From Branchinecta lynchi (lineage: Eukaryota > Arthropoda > Branchiopoda > Anostraca > Branchinectidae), in assembly GCA_023053575.1 (NCBI GenBank), contig JAKZAP010000011.1:806001-870000 (forward strand): a stretch of DNA of 64,000 bases. The letters run 5' to 3'. Of the stretch, positions 59,001 through 62,795 are shown piece by piece; position 1 is the first letter of the stretch, and each line of letters opens with the position of its first letter. The notes under the pieces were generated by a model. It was given only the letters and a program-made list of their open reading frames with translations, did not search any database and was not told the DNA's origin. A program made the translations under genes and the position numbers.

Positions 59001-61629
59001 GATTTGTTATTTTCCAGCAGCGACTCCAACCAAAAGTGACTTTTTCACGTTTTACATGAACACAAAATCAAGATCTGTCATTGTTATAGCAGTGACTCCG
59101 ACCAAAAGCAAGCGTTCCACATTTTTGTATGAGAATAAAATTTTAAATCTCAATTCACTCTCTGTTTTCGACCAAAAGTCACTCTCTAGAGGTTCTCGAT
59201 GTGGCAACCCTGGCCGTCAAGACGACAACGGTTTTGAGACAAGAAGAAGATGCCACAATGCCATCTTCCTCTACCTGTTTCGTGTTTATGTGTTTTATTT
59301 ACTTTCTTCATTTACTCCGCTTTCTGAAAACGGCGGGCTATAAATAAATTACTTACTTACTTACTTACTAGAGCTCGACGTTAGTCGTTGAACGGGAGAC
59401 ACATCCCGCTTGATCGTGACGTTAATCGTCGAGCTACTATTACTATCGAACTGTATTGCATCCAGGTGAAACCCCCCGATCATAATGATGGGAGGTAACA
59501 TCCAGTGGTGCCATGCACGCGAAAATGTCCCCTAAATACGTGACTTTTGTGTGCCCTGAGACACTGGCAAACGGAACCAATAGGCACCAATACTTCTACT
59601 AACAGTACTTTCGGCGTAACTCCTGTAGCGAGACACCTCTGATGGAACGAAACTTAGCATTGATGATGATGATGATTTTATTAACGCACTTAAGGGGAGG
59701 AAATAGTGCAGTATAGACAAAAAAAAGGAAAAAATACACTGAGCTTTAAATAATGTAGTAAATGCACAAGATCAATAAACATTTAAAAGAAGAAAAAAAG
59801 GGACTAATCAGGTCTAAAAAATCTTCTTCCTTGATGGAGTGCGGAGAAATGGTCAAGGGCAGAAACGTGAAGGTCCTGGGCAATTGAAGATAACTTTGCA
59901 CAAGGGTCAGAGGGCAAAAAAGTTGCAGTTATACGGGAATTCCTATAACGTCGAGGAAGGTACATGAGAAATTTACAATACTTGAGATAATAAGTTCTGA
60001 TACGTTTTAAATCTTTTAGCCTCACAACACCAAAAATTCCGGAAAGGTTGCAGACAGAGGGAGAACAAAAACTATTATAAAACTACCAAGCGCTTTTCTG
60101 TTATACCTTCCTCTATTTGGAACTATTTTTCCATATCCGACACGAATGGAATCGTGAACAGCCGAAACAGCCTTATCGCAATTTTTTTTAGAGACTGTGC
60201 TATGAACATGCCAAGCCATTTTACGGTAGGGGAATTGGTGAGTTTTTCATTTTGAAAATAAAAAAGAGGCACGGCACGGCACGGCACAGCATGGCGCAGG
60301 AGGCACGAGTAATAAAAAGAGATTAGCAAGTAGTAGAAGTAGACTAGTAATTGAGAGTTCGTAATTCCAGAGCCTAAAAGAAGGCACGTTAGAGCATTGT
60401 TCCTGCCCCTCACTCTGAAACCTGTCAGGGCCCTTATAGTTTTCGTGCCTCTTTTTAGCTCTCGTGTCTCCTATACTATCTCGTGCCGTGCCTCTTTTTA
60501 GTCGATCCCGAGGCACAGCATGACGCAGGAGGCACGAGGAATAAAAAAAGATTAGCAAGTAGTAGAAGTAGACTAGTAATTGAGAGTTCGTAATTCCAGA
60601 GCCTAAAAGAAGGCACGTTAAAGCATTGTTCTTGCCCCCCACTCTGAAGCTTCAAAGGGCTCTTTTAGTTTTCGTGCCTCTTTTTAGTACTCGTGTCTCC
60701 TTTCATATGTCGTGCCGTGCCGTGCCTCTTTTTAGTCGATCCCCATTAAACTTACCAACAGGATGTGAGCTTCTGAATCTTGTGACACAGCAAAATTGAG
60801 AGGTCGACAAATAGAGTCGAGCCTTTGTCTGTTCATTTTCGTCGTACTATTAGTGCACTCCTTTCTTACATTTGAAAGAATAGCGCAGATAGAACGCCCA
60901 GCATTACAATTTTGACAGTCTGTTATGAGACTTTTGGATGCCATAGTAGATGGAAGATAAAATAAGAGAAAAATAGTCCGAAAATTTTGATTTGACTGGT
61001 TTTTGTTGTTTGAGGGTCACGTAACGTAATGTTTTTCGTTAATGTTTTTGTTTTGTTTTGGTACATGGTCTCATTCTCCATACTCTCTCATCTCTTCTTT
61101 TTTTCTCTCACAAGTTAGCACAGCCTCGAAAGCCCCGCTTTTGTTGTGCTATGGAAAACAAAATATTTATTTTCAATAAAACTGTTCTACTACTACTACT
61201 ACTACTAACATGACGTTGCTTCCTGACCTGTTTGCATCCAGTGTCACGGAACTCTATGAGCTAATAATATAATGAAAAAAAAAAATGATTTGAATCGTAA
61301 CATGACCTTGTTTCCTTACCTTTTTGTATCCAGTCTCAGAAAATTCTGTGAGCTGATAATATAATGAAAGAACCGTAACTAGAATAAAAAATGTTCTTAC
61401 TCTCTAGGTTTGATTTTGACTGGACTTGTCGTTATTCAGTTTGACGCCGTCCAAAGAAATGCATCTTTACTGTGCGCGCAGATGAAATTACTGTTTCTTA
61501 TTTAGTGACCACATCTTCACCAGCGTGACTTGGAAAAATTCCGAAGAGGTCATGATCGTCTGGGCCAACCGAGTGCAAAATGAGTCCTATTACTCTTCTT
61601 ATAACGCTGACACTGGTTCTTCTCGAGTA
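22948..61629 (+). CDS. DPP4-like: Dipeptidyl-peptidase IV-like protein, partial gene (8 exons, 3' part outside window)
   Basis: Join of 22948-23007, 25602-25836, 33421-33515, 37797-37924, 40947-41143, 48000-48169, 53072-53202 and 61506-61629. All junction phases match (0, 1, 0, 2, 1, 0, 2, 0 nt carried over) and the sum is 1140 nt, 380 codons, no stop. Seen: a short cytoplasmic tail, a basic stretch KKRSRLK, one hydrophobic segment at about residues 42-64, then beta-propeller blades. Human DPP4-like strings recur in order, for example KVWRH, FAPSGNGIAFVYSNNVY, DWVYEEEVL, ALWFSPDGKKIAF and RVQN. Known of the family: type II membrane serine exopeptidases that remove X-Pro/X-Ala dipeptides; Arg125, Glu205 and Glu206 of human DPP4 bind the substrate amino end. 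The matching R158, E239 and E240 are present, which favours an active enzyme over the inactive DPP6/DPP10 branch, but the catalytic Ser/Asp/His domain is outside the window. Introns are 2.6-8.3 kb and loaded with transposons. Confidence 0.93.
23157..23316 (+). repeat. 80-bp tandem duplication in DPP intron 1
   Basis: AGGGTAATTTCAAATANAAA at 23161 and 23241, with about 79 of 80 positions alike up to AACCAYATGC. Confidence 0.85.
23317..23956. other. Intron 1, unassigned
   Basis: A frame at 23408-23701 (TIHKDNETVNSVTFDESGEN...) has no recognised family and no convincing splice context; I leave it out as a gene. Confidence 0.4.
23957..24247. mobile_element. GTGTTCCACCCT MITE, copy 2 (inverted)
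   Basis: GCGCGTTCCACCCT on the left and AGGGTGGAACACGC on the right. The internal text is the complement of 15836-16131. Confidence 0.85.
24248..24993. other. Intron 1, unassigned
   Basis: Opposed short frames at 24427-24642 (+) and 24508-24750 (-) overlap. The minus one (NPRQRLKYVSLVGNQIDKAL) looks somewhat protein-like but is unrecognised. Confidence 0.35.
24994..25302. mobile_element. G-run hAT MITE (CAGGGGCG type)
   Basis: TTAGGGGCGTGAAGCG on the left, GTGACGCCCCTG on the right, a 23-base G run at about 25101 and CGACTG words inside as in 8461-8772. It ends 300 bp before DPP exon 2. No clear target duplication. Confidence 0.6.
25602..25836 (+). CDS. DPP4-like: DPP exon 2: membrane anchor and start of ectodomain
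   Basis: The acceptor is a pyrimidine-rich CTTCTCTTCCAG and the donor is GTAAGG. It encodes LTLDDLRQEEQKV, a basic KKRSRLK stop-transfer stretch, a Val/Ala/Ile membrane segment (about residues 42-64) and then KAIKGFSLNDTLTGAYSAAG. This aligns with the KTYTLTDYLKNTYR region of human DPP4 just outside the membrane. Two N-glycosylation sequons (NDT, NGT) are seen. Positive residues before the membrane segment indicate a type II orientation. The exon ends with 1 nt of a Gly codon. Confidence 0.92.
26082..26286. mobile_element. piggyBac-type MITE (AGGACCCC family)
   Basis: TTAA at 26078-26081, then AGGACCCCTCGCACTATTTAC; the right end is GTAAGACAGGTCCT followed by TCAA. Related copies lie at 34334-34704 and 36660-37761. 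Confidence 0.7.
26337..26765. mobile_element. piggyBac-type MITE, copy 2, intact
   Basis: TTAA duplications at 26333-26336 and 26766-26769. The termini AGGACACCTGAA/TTCAGGTGTCCT are inverted. No coding capacity. The same family as 4866-5278. Confidence 0.85.
27230..27315. repeat. TATAGATAG microsatellite
   Basis: About 80 bp of TATAGATAG/TAGATTAGTG words in intron 2. Confidence 0.85.
27455..27667. mobile_element. hAT-type MITE (GGGGTTGCCCAC ends)
   Basis: CGGGGGGTTACTCACCCC on the left, GTGGGCAACCCCTCAG on the right. Flanks ATTCAGCT and GTTCAGCT (7 of 8) look like the target duplication. The interior is rich in GGTGCTGG/CCAGCACC-like words. Confidence 0.65.
27668..28239. other. Intron 2, unassigned
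   Basis: AT-rich; no gene or named repeat. Confidence 0.4.
28248..28426. mobile_element. G-run hAT MITE (CCGTATCCAGG type), complete
   Basis: CAGGCCCGTATCCAGGAATT to ACTGGATTCGGCCTTG, with perfect 8-bp duplications CTAGTTCC at 28240-28247 and 28427-28434. Two long G runs. Confidence 0.9.
28452..28598. mobile_element. Left part of a CACTGTCAGAAG MITE
   Basis: Begins CACTGTCAGAAGTTTCATAG and runs to GCCAGGAAGAGCC, then a fresh copy of the same end begins at 28599 after the same TTCTTCCTA. Looks like a 147-bp tandem duplication or recombination product. Confidence 0.7.
28635..29747 (+). pseudogene. 5'-truncated CR1/L2-type LINE, recent copy
   Basis: An open frame (28570-29457) covers the end of the reverse transcriptase, starting inside the FADDT catalytic box and going on through VNVKKTNFMVF, VRYLGFYLDCNMSWKRH, LLLYHAIISPYISYGCVLWA, LQNKAVRLI and VWNSLPDSVK. 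The body is cut at GCAGATGAC. The 3' UTR has a GCCGCCCA...TGGGCGGT stem-loop and a (TCTAA)3 tail. A 10-bp duplication AAGGATTCGC flanks it (28625-28634, 29748-29757). The frame is intact to its stop, which suggests recent insertion. Confidence 0.9.
29834..30007. mobile_element. G-run hAT MITE (CCGTATCCAGG type), complete
   Basis: CAGGACCGTATCCAGGAATT to CCCTGGATACGGCCATG; perfect duplications ATAACAAG at 29826-29833 and 30008-30015. Confidence 0.9.
30640..31200. repeat. Phrase repeat with GGGACGAATT core
   Basis: Words such as CTCTGGGACGAATTAACTTT, GGACAAATTATCC, GGAAGAACCGTCGCTGTGGC and GACAAGTTATCC recur every 20-30 bp, with an approximately 240-bp second-order duplication (30855-30960 against 31100-31195). 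No inverted partner arm found here. Confidence 0.65.
31458..31536. mobile_element. 79-bp miniature palindromic element
   Basis: CAGGGACCCATAAATTTCCT and AGGAAATTTTATGGGTCCCTG are inverted, with 7-bp direct repeats CTATCAC at 31451-31457 and 31537-31543. Exceptionally short. Confidence 0.75.
31544..32101. other. Intron 2, unassigned
   Basis: Includes (TCAA)n near 31970-31985. No gene seen. Confidence 0.4.
32102..32452. mobile_element. GGTTCACACAG MITE, 351 bp
   Basis: CTAGGTTCACACAGA and its complement at the right; TA adjoins GGTTCACACAG on both sides. Inner words GGTGTTCACACTGA and CTCAGTGTGAACG continue the inverted pattern. Confidence 0.7.
32533..33364 (-). mobile_element. 1-kb GGGATCCC element, copy 4 (inverted, shortened)
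   Basis: AAACAAGACCAAAGGTTTCG to TTACGTTTTGGGATCCCAAA. Two to three ~130-bp units. Its end lies about 55 bp before the exon 3 acceptor. Confidence 0.85.
33421..33515 (+). CDS. DPP4-like: DPP exon 3: first propeller blade
   Basis: The acceptor is TTCCTTCTTTCAG and the donor is GTAAGT. It completes the Gly codon of exon 2 and adds 31 residues (TEVMYSDEFGDLVIRDL onward), matching the HEYLYKQENNILVFN stretch of DPP4 in spacing and pattern. It ends in phase 0. A 0.8 kb repeat element stops only about 55 bp before the acceptor (see 32533-33364). Confidence 0.92.
33516..34333. other. Intron 3 start, with a LINE-like tail
   Basis: AATGAATTAAATTGAATTGAATTG at about 34079-34105 is a short-repeat tail like those ending LINE copies elsewhere (50085, 53045). 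Otherwise nothing recognised. Confidence 0.4.
34334..34704. mobile_element. piggyBac-type MITE (AGGACCCC family), longer copy
   Basis: Starts AGGATCCCTCGCACTATTCA and ends GTAAGATAGGTCCT followed by TTAA. Compared with 26082-26286 it carries about 160 extra bp (34450-34620), which recur inverted at 37040-37170. Confidence 0.65.
35143..35640 (+). pseudogene. LINE 3' fragment (KYxKxLL type)
   Basis: Fragments VVQEGYKSICSAYGRIVPNR and RSCYVKYAKHLLHL in adjacent frames match the C-terminal text of the LINE at 59661-60230 (GYGKIVPNRGR, YYLKYCKFLMYLP). The 3' end has the stem-loop TCCGCCTTTTCAAAATGGCGGG and a TTACTTAC tail. Confidence 0.65.
35750..36560 (-). mobile_element. ATACTCTT foldback element arm split by a LINE
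   Basis: 35750-35908 (ATACTCTTGATGACCAACTC...GATTTGAGTTGTCG) and 36519-36560 (GGCGTGTTTTGGACTTAATC...TATAGAGTATC) are continuous in the copies at 41720 and 44450. A LINE fragment fills the gap. Confidence 0.65.
35909..36516 (-). pseudogene. CR1/L2-type LINE 3' fragment
   Basis: Minus-strand reading NRQNSAIRAITSH...LDVSTIRDYQVA, then after a frameshift NEYSTRNARQL and FAPGVWNSIPEEVRVASTLS: the same RT tail as 28635-29747 (IRDYQ, VWNSLP). The A-rich 3' tail faces 35909. Confidence 0.75.
36660..37761 (-). mobile_element. piggyBac-type element (AGGACC family), 1.1 kb
   Basis: TTAA at 36656-36659 and 37762-37765, with AGGACCTGTC and GCGAGGAGTCCT as ends. It contains the complement of the 34334-34704 text (37030-37260, 37700-37761) and a 40-bp duplication at 36905-36980. 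No intact frame. It ends 31 bp before the exon 4 acceptor region closes. Confidence 0.65.
37797..37924 (+). CDS. DPP4-like: DPP exon 4: propeller blade with substrate-binding Arg
   Basis: The acceptor is TTCATTTTTTCAG and the donor is GTAAGT. Forty-two codons plus 2 nt encode VAQWLSSDKQYLLYCYDYEK followed by VWRHTFRAKFSVLKISD, equivalent to the [33 protein letters not shown] region of human DPP4. The Arg in WRH (residue 158 of the assembled protein) corresponds to DPP4 Arg125, which contacts the peptide backbone. A piggyBac-type element ends 31 bp upstream and an inverted-repeat element begins 58 bp downstream. Confidence 0.95.
37983..38196. mobile_element. GTTTACACACTGCG palindromic MITE, 214 bp
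   Basis: ATGGTGGGTTTACACACTGC on the left and its near complement on the right; arms of about 95 bp include GTATTTTACGCACGTTTTGA and AATACGGACGTATT. It lies 58 bp downstream of the exon 4 donor. Confidence 0.8.
38570..38921. mobile_element. piggyBac-type MITE (GCCACGTGAAATTA family), copy 1
   Basis: Shared text with 55845-56236: GCCACGTGAAATTA, GGCAAAACTCGGCACGGC, and right ends GTCCT followed by TTAA. The left boundary is not located. Confidence 0.5.
38922..40064. other. Intron 4, mostly unassigned
   Basis: Apart from the tRNA-Thr relic at 39520-39593, no gene or named repeat is seen. Confidence 0.4.
39520..39593 (-). pseudogene. Degenerate tRNA-Thr (TGT) copy
   Basis: T8-A9, D arm, a good T arm (CTGGG/CCCGG with TTCAAAT loop) and an acceptor stem with one mismatched end pair are recognisable. 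The anticodon stem has two mismatches and the base after the anticodon is T instead of a purine, so it is probably a dead tRNA gene or a tRNA-derived SINE head. It lies in DPP intron 4. Confidence 0.65.
40065..40946 (+). repeat. 179-bp tandem array ending at the exon 5 acceptor
   Basis: TACGTTATTTTTT...TAGGT starts at 40212, 40390, 40568, 40748 and 40929 (178, 178, 180 and 181 bp), preceded by a partial unit from about 40065. Each unit ends in a T-rich AG followed by GTCCGT or GTTCGT, and carries TTACTCCGCTTGTCTTTTAT-AGGAAAGCGGGTTAC, the stem-loop plus (TTA)n of a LINE-like 3' end. The last AG is the true exon 5 acceptor. Confidence 0.9.
40947..41143 (+). CDS. DPP4-like: DPP exon 5: propeller blade ending at the Glu motif
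   Basis: The acceptor is CGTTATTTTTTTTTAG and the donor is GTAAGA. One nucleotide completes a Ser codon, then 65 codons run from SVHPISVTGGEDIL to NGVPDWVYE. This matches [23 protein letters not shown]...NGITDWVYE of DPP4. The intron falls inside the next codon, so the codon for the first substrate-binding Glu (DPP4 Glu205) is split G/AG between exons 5 and 6. The acceptor and first six exon bases are repeated upstream in a 179-bp tandem array (40065-40946). Confidence 0.96.
41197..41490. mobile_element. Long-palindrome MITE with asymmetric tail, copy 2
   Basis: ATATTTGACGGTGCAAAACG to CCGTTTGTACCGTCAAATAT; arms of about 110 bp are interrupted only by AAAC/TTTAAA text. The tail GATTCGCAGTCAGCTTGGGC is as in 6886-7170. 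It begins 53 bp after exon 5. Confidence 0.85.
41491..41700 (-). pseudogene. LINE 3' end (KYCKFL type)
   Basis: About 200 bp nearly the same as 59661-59860: GATGATGATGAAATTTATTT, CGCACTTAAG, ATAGTGCAGTATAGACAAA, GGTCTAAAAAATCTTCTTCC. Only the last codons and 3' tail of the LINE remain. Confidence 0.7.
41720..41930 (-). mobile_element. ATACTCTT foldback element, single arm
   Basis: CCTTGATGACTAACTCTCCT, CGATGCAAAATCGCTGTGTA, GGATTTGAGTTTTTGAG, ending TATAGAGTATCC. Confidence 0.65.
42075..42370 (-). pseudogene. LINE C-terminal fragment with Cys-His knuckle
   Basis: Minus reading, across frames, gives LRLWFQLRANCLPV, NSKRQCPLCFNTKEEGHFLV: a C-x2-C-x7-H motif after the RT, matching 17440-18020 (LPANCLPV, CKFCEVE). 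Confidence 0.55.
42701..43122. mobile_element. Foldback element with TCGACTGG arms, 420 bp
   Basis: Ends AATAGTCGCGTTTTTTACAG and CAAAAAACGCGACTAATG are inverted. Arms carry GATCGACTGG, CCGTTTTTTGTCGCTTGA and their complements several times. The frames at 42641-43132 and 42908-43183 are by-products. Confidence 0.75.
43123..44440. other. Intron 5, unassigned
   Basis: AT-rich; a T run at 43207 and a short minus frame at 43737-43928 without recognised family. Confidence 0.4.
44450..44930. mobile_element. ATACTCTT foldback element, both arms
   Basis: The left arm 44450-44650 (CGCCGTGTACCTAGGGGAAG, GGATTTGAGTTGTTGAG) is the complement of the right arm 44720-44930 (CTCAACAACTCCAATCCTG, CCGCTAGGCATCCGGCG, GCAAGGAGAGTTAGTCAT). 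The loop is about 70 bp. Best whole copy of this family. Confidence 0.75.
45220..45900. repeat. AAAATCCTG phrase blocks around a dispersed repeat
   Basis: 45225-45290 and 45785-45895 are strings of AAAATCCTG/GAAATCCTGC words in the same orientation. Between them, CCAAAAATTCCAAGCCTTCA...TTTGTGGAAACAC...TTTTTGCGATCC recurs at 53810-53945. Confidence 0.55.
45901..46408. other. Intron 5, unassigned
   Basis: No gene or named repeat recognised. Confidence 0.4.
46409..47155. mobile_element. Foldback element with CACGAGACAA arms and FLYWCH-like insert
   Basis: The left arm 46409-46565 has CACGAAACAA, CACGAGACAA, GCGAGACAAG, ACAAGACAAATT, CACGAGGCAAA and GTGAGGCAAAT. The right arm 47006-47155 has TTGTCTTAAT, TTGTCTCGTG, TTTGTCTAAT, TTGCCTCGTG and TTGTCGTGAT. 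The middle holds the frame at 46753-46974. Confidence 0.7.
46753..46974 (-). CDS. FLYWCH-type zinc-finger-like fragment
   Basis: The reading VKTARGGTAVHTSGYKFVLF followed by STSSESGYFRCSEK has the layout of a FLYWCH finger: Gly-Gly near the start, an aromatic GYxF strand, then Y-F-R-C. The second Cys/His half is not clear in this frame and a frameshift near YFRCSEK is possible. FLYWCH fingers are common in Mutator-like transposases. It lies between the two arms of the foldback element at 46409-47155, which supports a transposon origin. Confidence 0.35.
   Translation of the reverse strand: MHVRIVVSFGFGNRMSTKIQLEMVKTARGGTAVHTSGYKFVLFSTSSESGYFRCSEKSYPEGYEGKNVMASLL
47156..47999. other. Intron 5 end, low-complexity
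   Basis: AGTAGCATCC words near 47400-47475, AATAATAA near 47586, and ATGAATGA/TTTATGA repeats at 47655-47730. No gene seen. Confidence 0.5.
48000..48169 (+). CDS. DPP4-like: DPP exon 6: completes the Glu-Glu motif
   Basis: The acceptor is GATCTTTCTTTGTAG. Two nt complete Glu239, then EVLSSDNALWFSPDGKKIAF and ATFRDQDVATFEFPYYGNPG follow, ending KQVPIKYPK. This matches [26 protein letters not shown] ... VRVPYPK of DPP4. Glu239 and Glu240 are the likely equivalents of DPP4 Glu205/Glu206. The donor is GTGGGA, the weakest in the gene; it is accepted because phase 0 and the PYPK boundary fit the following exon. Confidence 0.95.
48170..49225. other. Intron 6, unassigned
   Basis: No gene or named repeat recognised. 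Confidence 0.4.
49226..49700 (+). repeat. Diverged module array fragment
   Basis: GAAGCTCCGATCATCTTGGG, GCATAACTTTCGGACGGGTG and TCGGACCGGATCC, with G runs, correspond to B and C modules of 1-2260, broken by about 100 bp at 49400-49500. Confidence 0.6.
49950..50105 (+). other. LINE-like 3' tail
   Basis: CTCCGATCTTGGAGGTCAAT-AAAATA stem and (ATTGA)n tail. No coding part remains. Confidence 0.45.
50440..50960 (-). mobile_element. 1-kb GGGATCCC element, copy 6 (old, partial)
   Basis: CAGCATGTCTCCTCACCCTA, GGGCCGGATTCCGGGCGAGC, GAGAGTTATCGT, ending TAGGGATCCC. More diverged than the other copies. Confidence 0.65.
51091..51196. mobile_element. 105-bp near-perfect palindrome
   Basis: CTGCAGTATTTGCTACTGGG and its complement at 51178-51196; TTAATCC/GGATAAAATTAA inside. 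MITE-like; no target duplication assigned. Confidence 0.65.
51197..51549. other. Intron 6, unassigned
   Basis: No gene or named repeat recognised. Confidence 0.4.
51550..52522 (+). mobile_element. 1-kb GGGATCCC element, copy 5
   Basis: TGGGATCCCAAAACGTAAGT to GGGATCCCATCGAAACCTTT. CCGTCTG head and four ~130-bp units. The overlapping minus frame of 242 codons is a by-product. Confidence 0.85.
52523..53071. other. Intron 6 end: array-terminal motif and LINE-like tail
   Basis: GCAAGTGCCATGGGAGCT...AGCTCTTGTT at 52757-52792 is the array-terminal motif without an array. GGCCCATGTTGGCCTAGTGG then AATAAAATTGATTGAATT at 53010-53060 looks like a LINE 3' end, directly before the exon 7 acceptor. Confidence 0.5.
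53072..53202 (+). CDS. DPP4-like: DPP exon 7: propeller segment
   Basis: The acceptor is TTATTCTTATGTTCAG and the donor is GTAAAG. Phase 0 in, 2 nt out. The reading PGTSNPHVSFTVFNLES aligns with AGAVNPTVKFFVVNTDS of DPP4; it continues through RFTLQPPPQLQ, comparable to the ITAPASML stretch. The link between VFNLES and TLQPP is several residues longer than in human DPP4. Another frame is open over the same bases for longer (53064-53309) and would hide this exon; the homology and both phases decide for this reading. A LINE-like 3' tail ends just upstream. Confidence 0.85.
53400..53450. mobile_element. Truncated G-run hAT end (CAGGGGCG type)
   Basis: CAGGGGCGTCCCGAGC followed by a G run at about 53427-53446; no right end found. 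Confidence 0.5.
53451..54100. other. Intron 7, dispersed repeat
   Basis: 53690-53945 matches 45420-45760 (AAATTCCAAGCCTTAAACGC, TTTTGTGGAAACAC, TTTCTGCGATCC). The function is unknown. Confidence 0.45.
54110..55000. repeat. ACCGAATTCGGTAA phrase array
   Basis: The palindromic core ACCGAATTCGGT or near variants, with GAATCAGAACCAAA and TGAATCTGATTAATGACCGA, recur over 0.9 kb. A longer unit repeats at 54500 and 54685 (185 bp) and again near 54910. Confidence 0.75.
55001..55844. other. Intron 7, phrase repeat and spacer
   Basis: 55545-55680 has GGGATGAATTGTTTCGCTGA, GACTAAATGGC and CTCTGGGACGACTAACGT, of the same style as 30640-31200. A C run lies at 55131-55144. No gene. Confidence 0.45.
55845..56236. 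mobile_element. piggyBac-type MITE (GCCACGTGAAATTA family), copy 2
   Basis: See 38570-38921. Right end GTCCT followed by TTAA at 56237-56240. Left boundary not located. Confidence 0.5.
56270..56484. mobile_element. GGTTGCCACATGTCG hAT MITE, shorter copy
   Basis: CCGGTTGCCACATGTCGCAC on the left, GATGTGGTAACCCTGG on the right. Same family as 58895-59212; the left terminus is worn and no target duplication is sure. Confidence 0.6.
56485..57216. other. Intron 7, unassigned with microsatellite
   Basis: (TATG)n at 56918-56943. GGCCCGAGGGGACCTAGGCG near 56770 may be a LINE 3' end. No gene. Confidence 0.4.
57217..57570. mobile_element. CACTGTCAGAAG MITE, intact, first of a tandem pair
   Basis: CACTGTCAGAAGTTTCATAA to TTATGAAACTTCTGACAGTG with TA on both sides. 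Centre CAGTAGATACTTTTTTGGCTC. 354 bp. Confidence 0.85.
57571..57929. repeat. Tandem duplicate of the CACTGTCAGAAG MITE
   Basis: TACTTTGTACSGATTTTTGT at 57571 and 57930 gives a 359-bp period. The second copy lacks the outer CACTGTCAGAAG at its left, so it arose by duplication of MITE plus flank, not by a new insertion. Confidence 0.8.
57930..58894. other. Intron 7, with a hairpin
   Basis: 58696-58724 is a perfect 13-bp hairpin GCAAGAATAGAAC-TTG-GTTCTATTCTTGC, amid GCGTAAGC/GCTTACGC-like words (58440-58800). No gene. Confidence 0.5.
58895..59212. mobile_element. CAGGGTTGCCACAT hAT MITE, complete
   Basis: CAGGGTTGCCACATGTCGCA to GATGTGGCAACCCTG; perfect 8-bp duplications GCCGTCAA at 58887-58894 and 59213-59220. 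Inside, GACCAAAAGT occurs three times. Confidence 0.85.
59270..59370 (+). pseudogene. LINE 3' end only
   Basis: TTACTCCGCTTTCTGAAAACGGCGGGC stem-loop region and (TTAC)n tail at 59350-59370, as at 35570-35640. Confidence 0.6.
59661..60240 (-). pseudogene. LINE C-terminal fragment (KYCKFL type)
   Basis: Minus frames read GYGKIVPNRGRYNRKALGSF and then, after a frameshift, RIRTYYLKYCKFLMYLPRRY and LHVSALDHFSALHQGRRFF. It matches 62965-63435 (RVSYFKYCKFLLGIP) and 35143-35640. The 3' end faces 59661 with a (GAT)n tail. Confidence 0.65.
60258..60740. repeat. 229-bp tandem duplication with GGCACG(AG)/CGTGCC words
   Basis: AGATTAGCAAGTAGTAGAAG at 60320 and 60549. Units are bounded by GGCACGGCACGG and CGTGCCGTGCC, which are inverted, so each unit can fold. 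The minus frames at 60123-60413 and 60247-60642 are by-products. Confidence 0.75.
60741..61505. other. Intron 7 end
   Basis: (TAC)n at 61185-61206 after a CAATAAAAC tail suggests another LINE 3' end. TTTCCTTACC...CAGTCTCA text is doubled near 61210-61360. No gene. Confidence 0.45.
61506..61629 (+). CDS. DPP4-like: DPP exon 8: propeller segment, last exon in window
   Basis: The acceptor is TACTGTTTCTTATTTAG and the donor is GTAAGT. One nt completes Ile339, then DHIFTSVTWKNSEEVMIVWA and NRVQNESYYSSYNADTGSSR follow, aligned with [39 protein letters not shown] of DPP4. It contains an NES glycosylation sequon. It ends in phase 0. The rest of the propeller and the hydrolase domain must lie to the right of 64000. 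Confidence 0.94.
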
Positions 61630-61719
61630 GTAAGTACGCATTCAGTATACCTATTGTTATGGTTTTTATGGCACTTGCCACTTCGGCCAAGTGCCCTATA
61701 GCGATCGCAATTTCTGTCG

Positions 61720-62565
61720 GGCCGGGTTTTGCTAGTTCGGGCACTTCCACATAAGCTAGGACGATGAAACTTGGCAGGCAAATCAGGGACCCCAAATGAT
61801 TGAGTTGGAAATGGTCACTTCTCCGATCCGAGCGTCGTGGGGTGAGTGGCGGGAGGGGGAATCCGGAATCTTGAGATATTTATAACTCTTGAACGGGTGA
61901 TCGGATCTTAATGAAACTTAGTATTTGGAAAGACCTCGTGTCTCAGACGATCCACATAAAATCGGGACCGGATCCGGTGACTTCGGGGGGAGTCGGAGAG
62001 CGGAATCGAAAATCTCGGGAAATGCTTAGAGTGGAGGGATCAGGATGAAACTTGGTGGGAAGAGCACTTGGTAGGAAGAGCAAGCACAAGTCCTAGATAC
62101 ATCATTGACATAACCGGACCGGATTCGAGCACTATGGGGGGAGTTGGGGGGGGGAGGTCCGGATTTTTGATTAAACGTGAGTTCGGTACTTCCTGATGTA
62201 CTAGGACGATGCACCTGGGCTGGTATATTAGGGACTGGAATAAACCGACTTGACAATAGTCGTTTTCATGATCCGATCATCGTTGGGGGAGTAGCCGGAG
62301 GGGGAATCCGGAATCTTGAGGTATTTATAACTCTTGGACGGGTGATCGGATCTTAATGAAACTCGGTATTTGGAAAGACCTCGTGTCTCAGACGATCAAC
62401 ATAAGATCCGGACCGGATCCGGTGACTGGGACTGGGAGTTGGAGAGGGGAACCGGAAATCTTGGGAAACGTTTAGAGTGGAGGGATCAGGATGAAACTTG
62501 GTGGGAAGAGCAAGCACAAGTCCTACATACATCATTGACGTGAAATTAGATACCTTATTTCTAGG
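61720..62565 (+). repeat. Module array, A-B-C higher order
   Basis: A-type module starts at 62044 and 62490 (446 bp); B near 62207 and C near 62353 between them. Closest to the array at 1-1400. Confidence 0.85.
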
Positions 62566-62599
62566 TCTAATCCTAGGGGGGGGGGGGGGGTTGAAGGGG

Positions 62600-62770
62600 G
62601 GTTTTGTTACATTTTCATCTACTTTCTTGTACCACCTAGTCGTAACAAGTGCCATATGAGCTCGTAGCTCTTTTTTCCTAATCCTCATAACGGAGGAGCA
62701 GGGGCTTCGCAAGTGCATTTTCATGCAACAAGAGCTGGAAGCTCATATGGCACTTGCAAGACTGGGTCAG
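62600..62770. repeat. Array-terminal motif, inverted pair
   Basis: CAAGTGCCATATGAGCTCGTAGCTCTT (62648-62674) and, inverted, AAGAGCTGGAAGCTCATATG-GCACTTGCAAGACTGGG (62731-62768), with ATCCTCATAACGGAGGAG between them. Confidence 0.7.
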
Positions 62771-62795
62771 ATGGAAGTGATGGTCAAAAGTATTT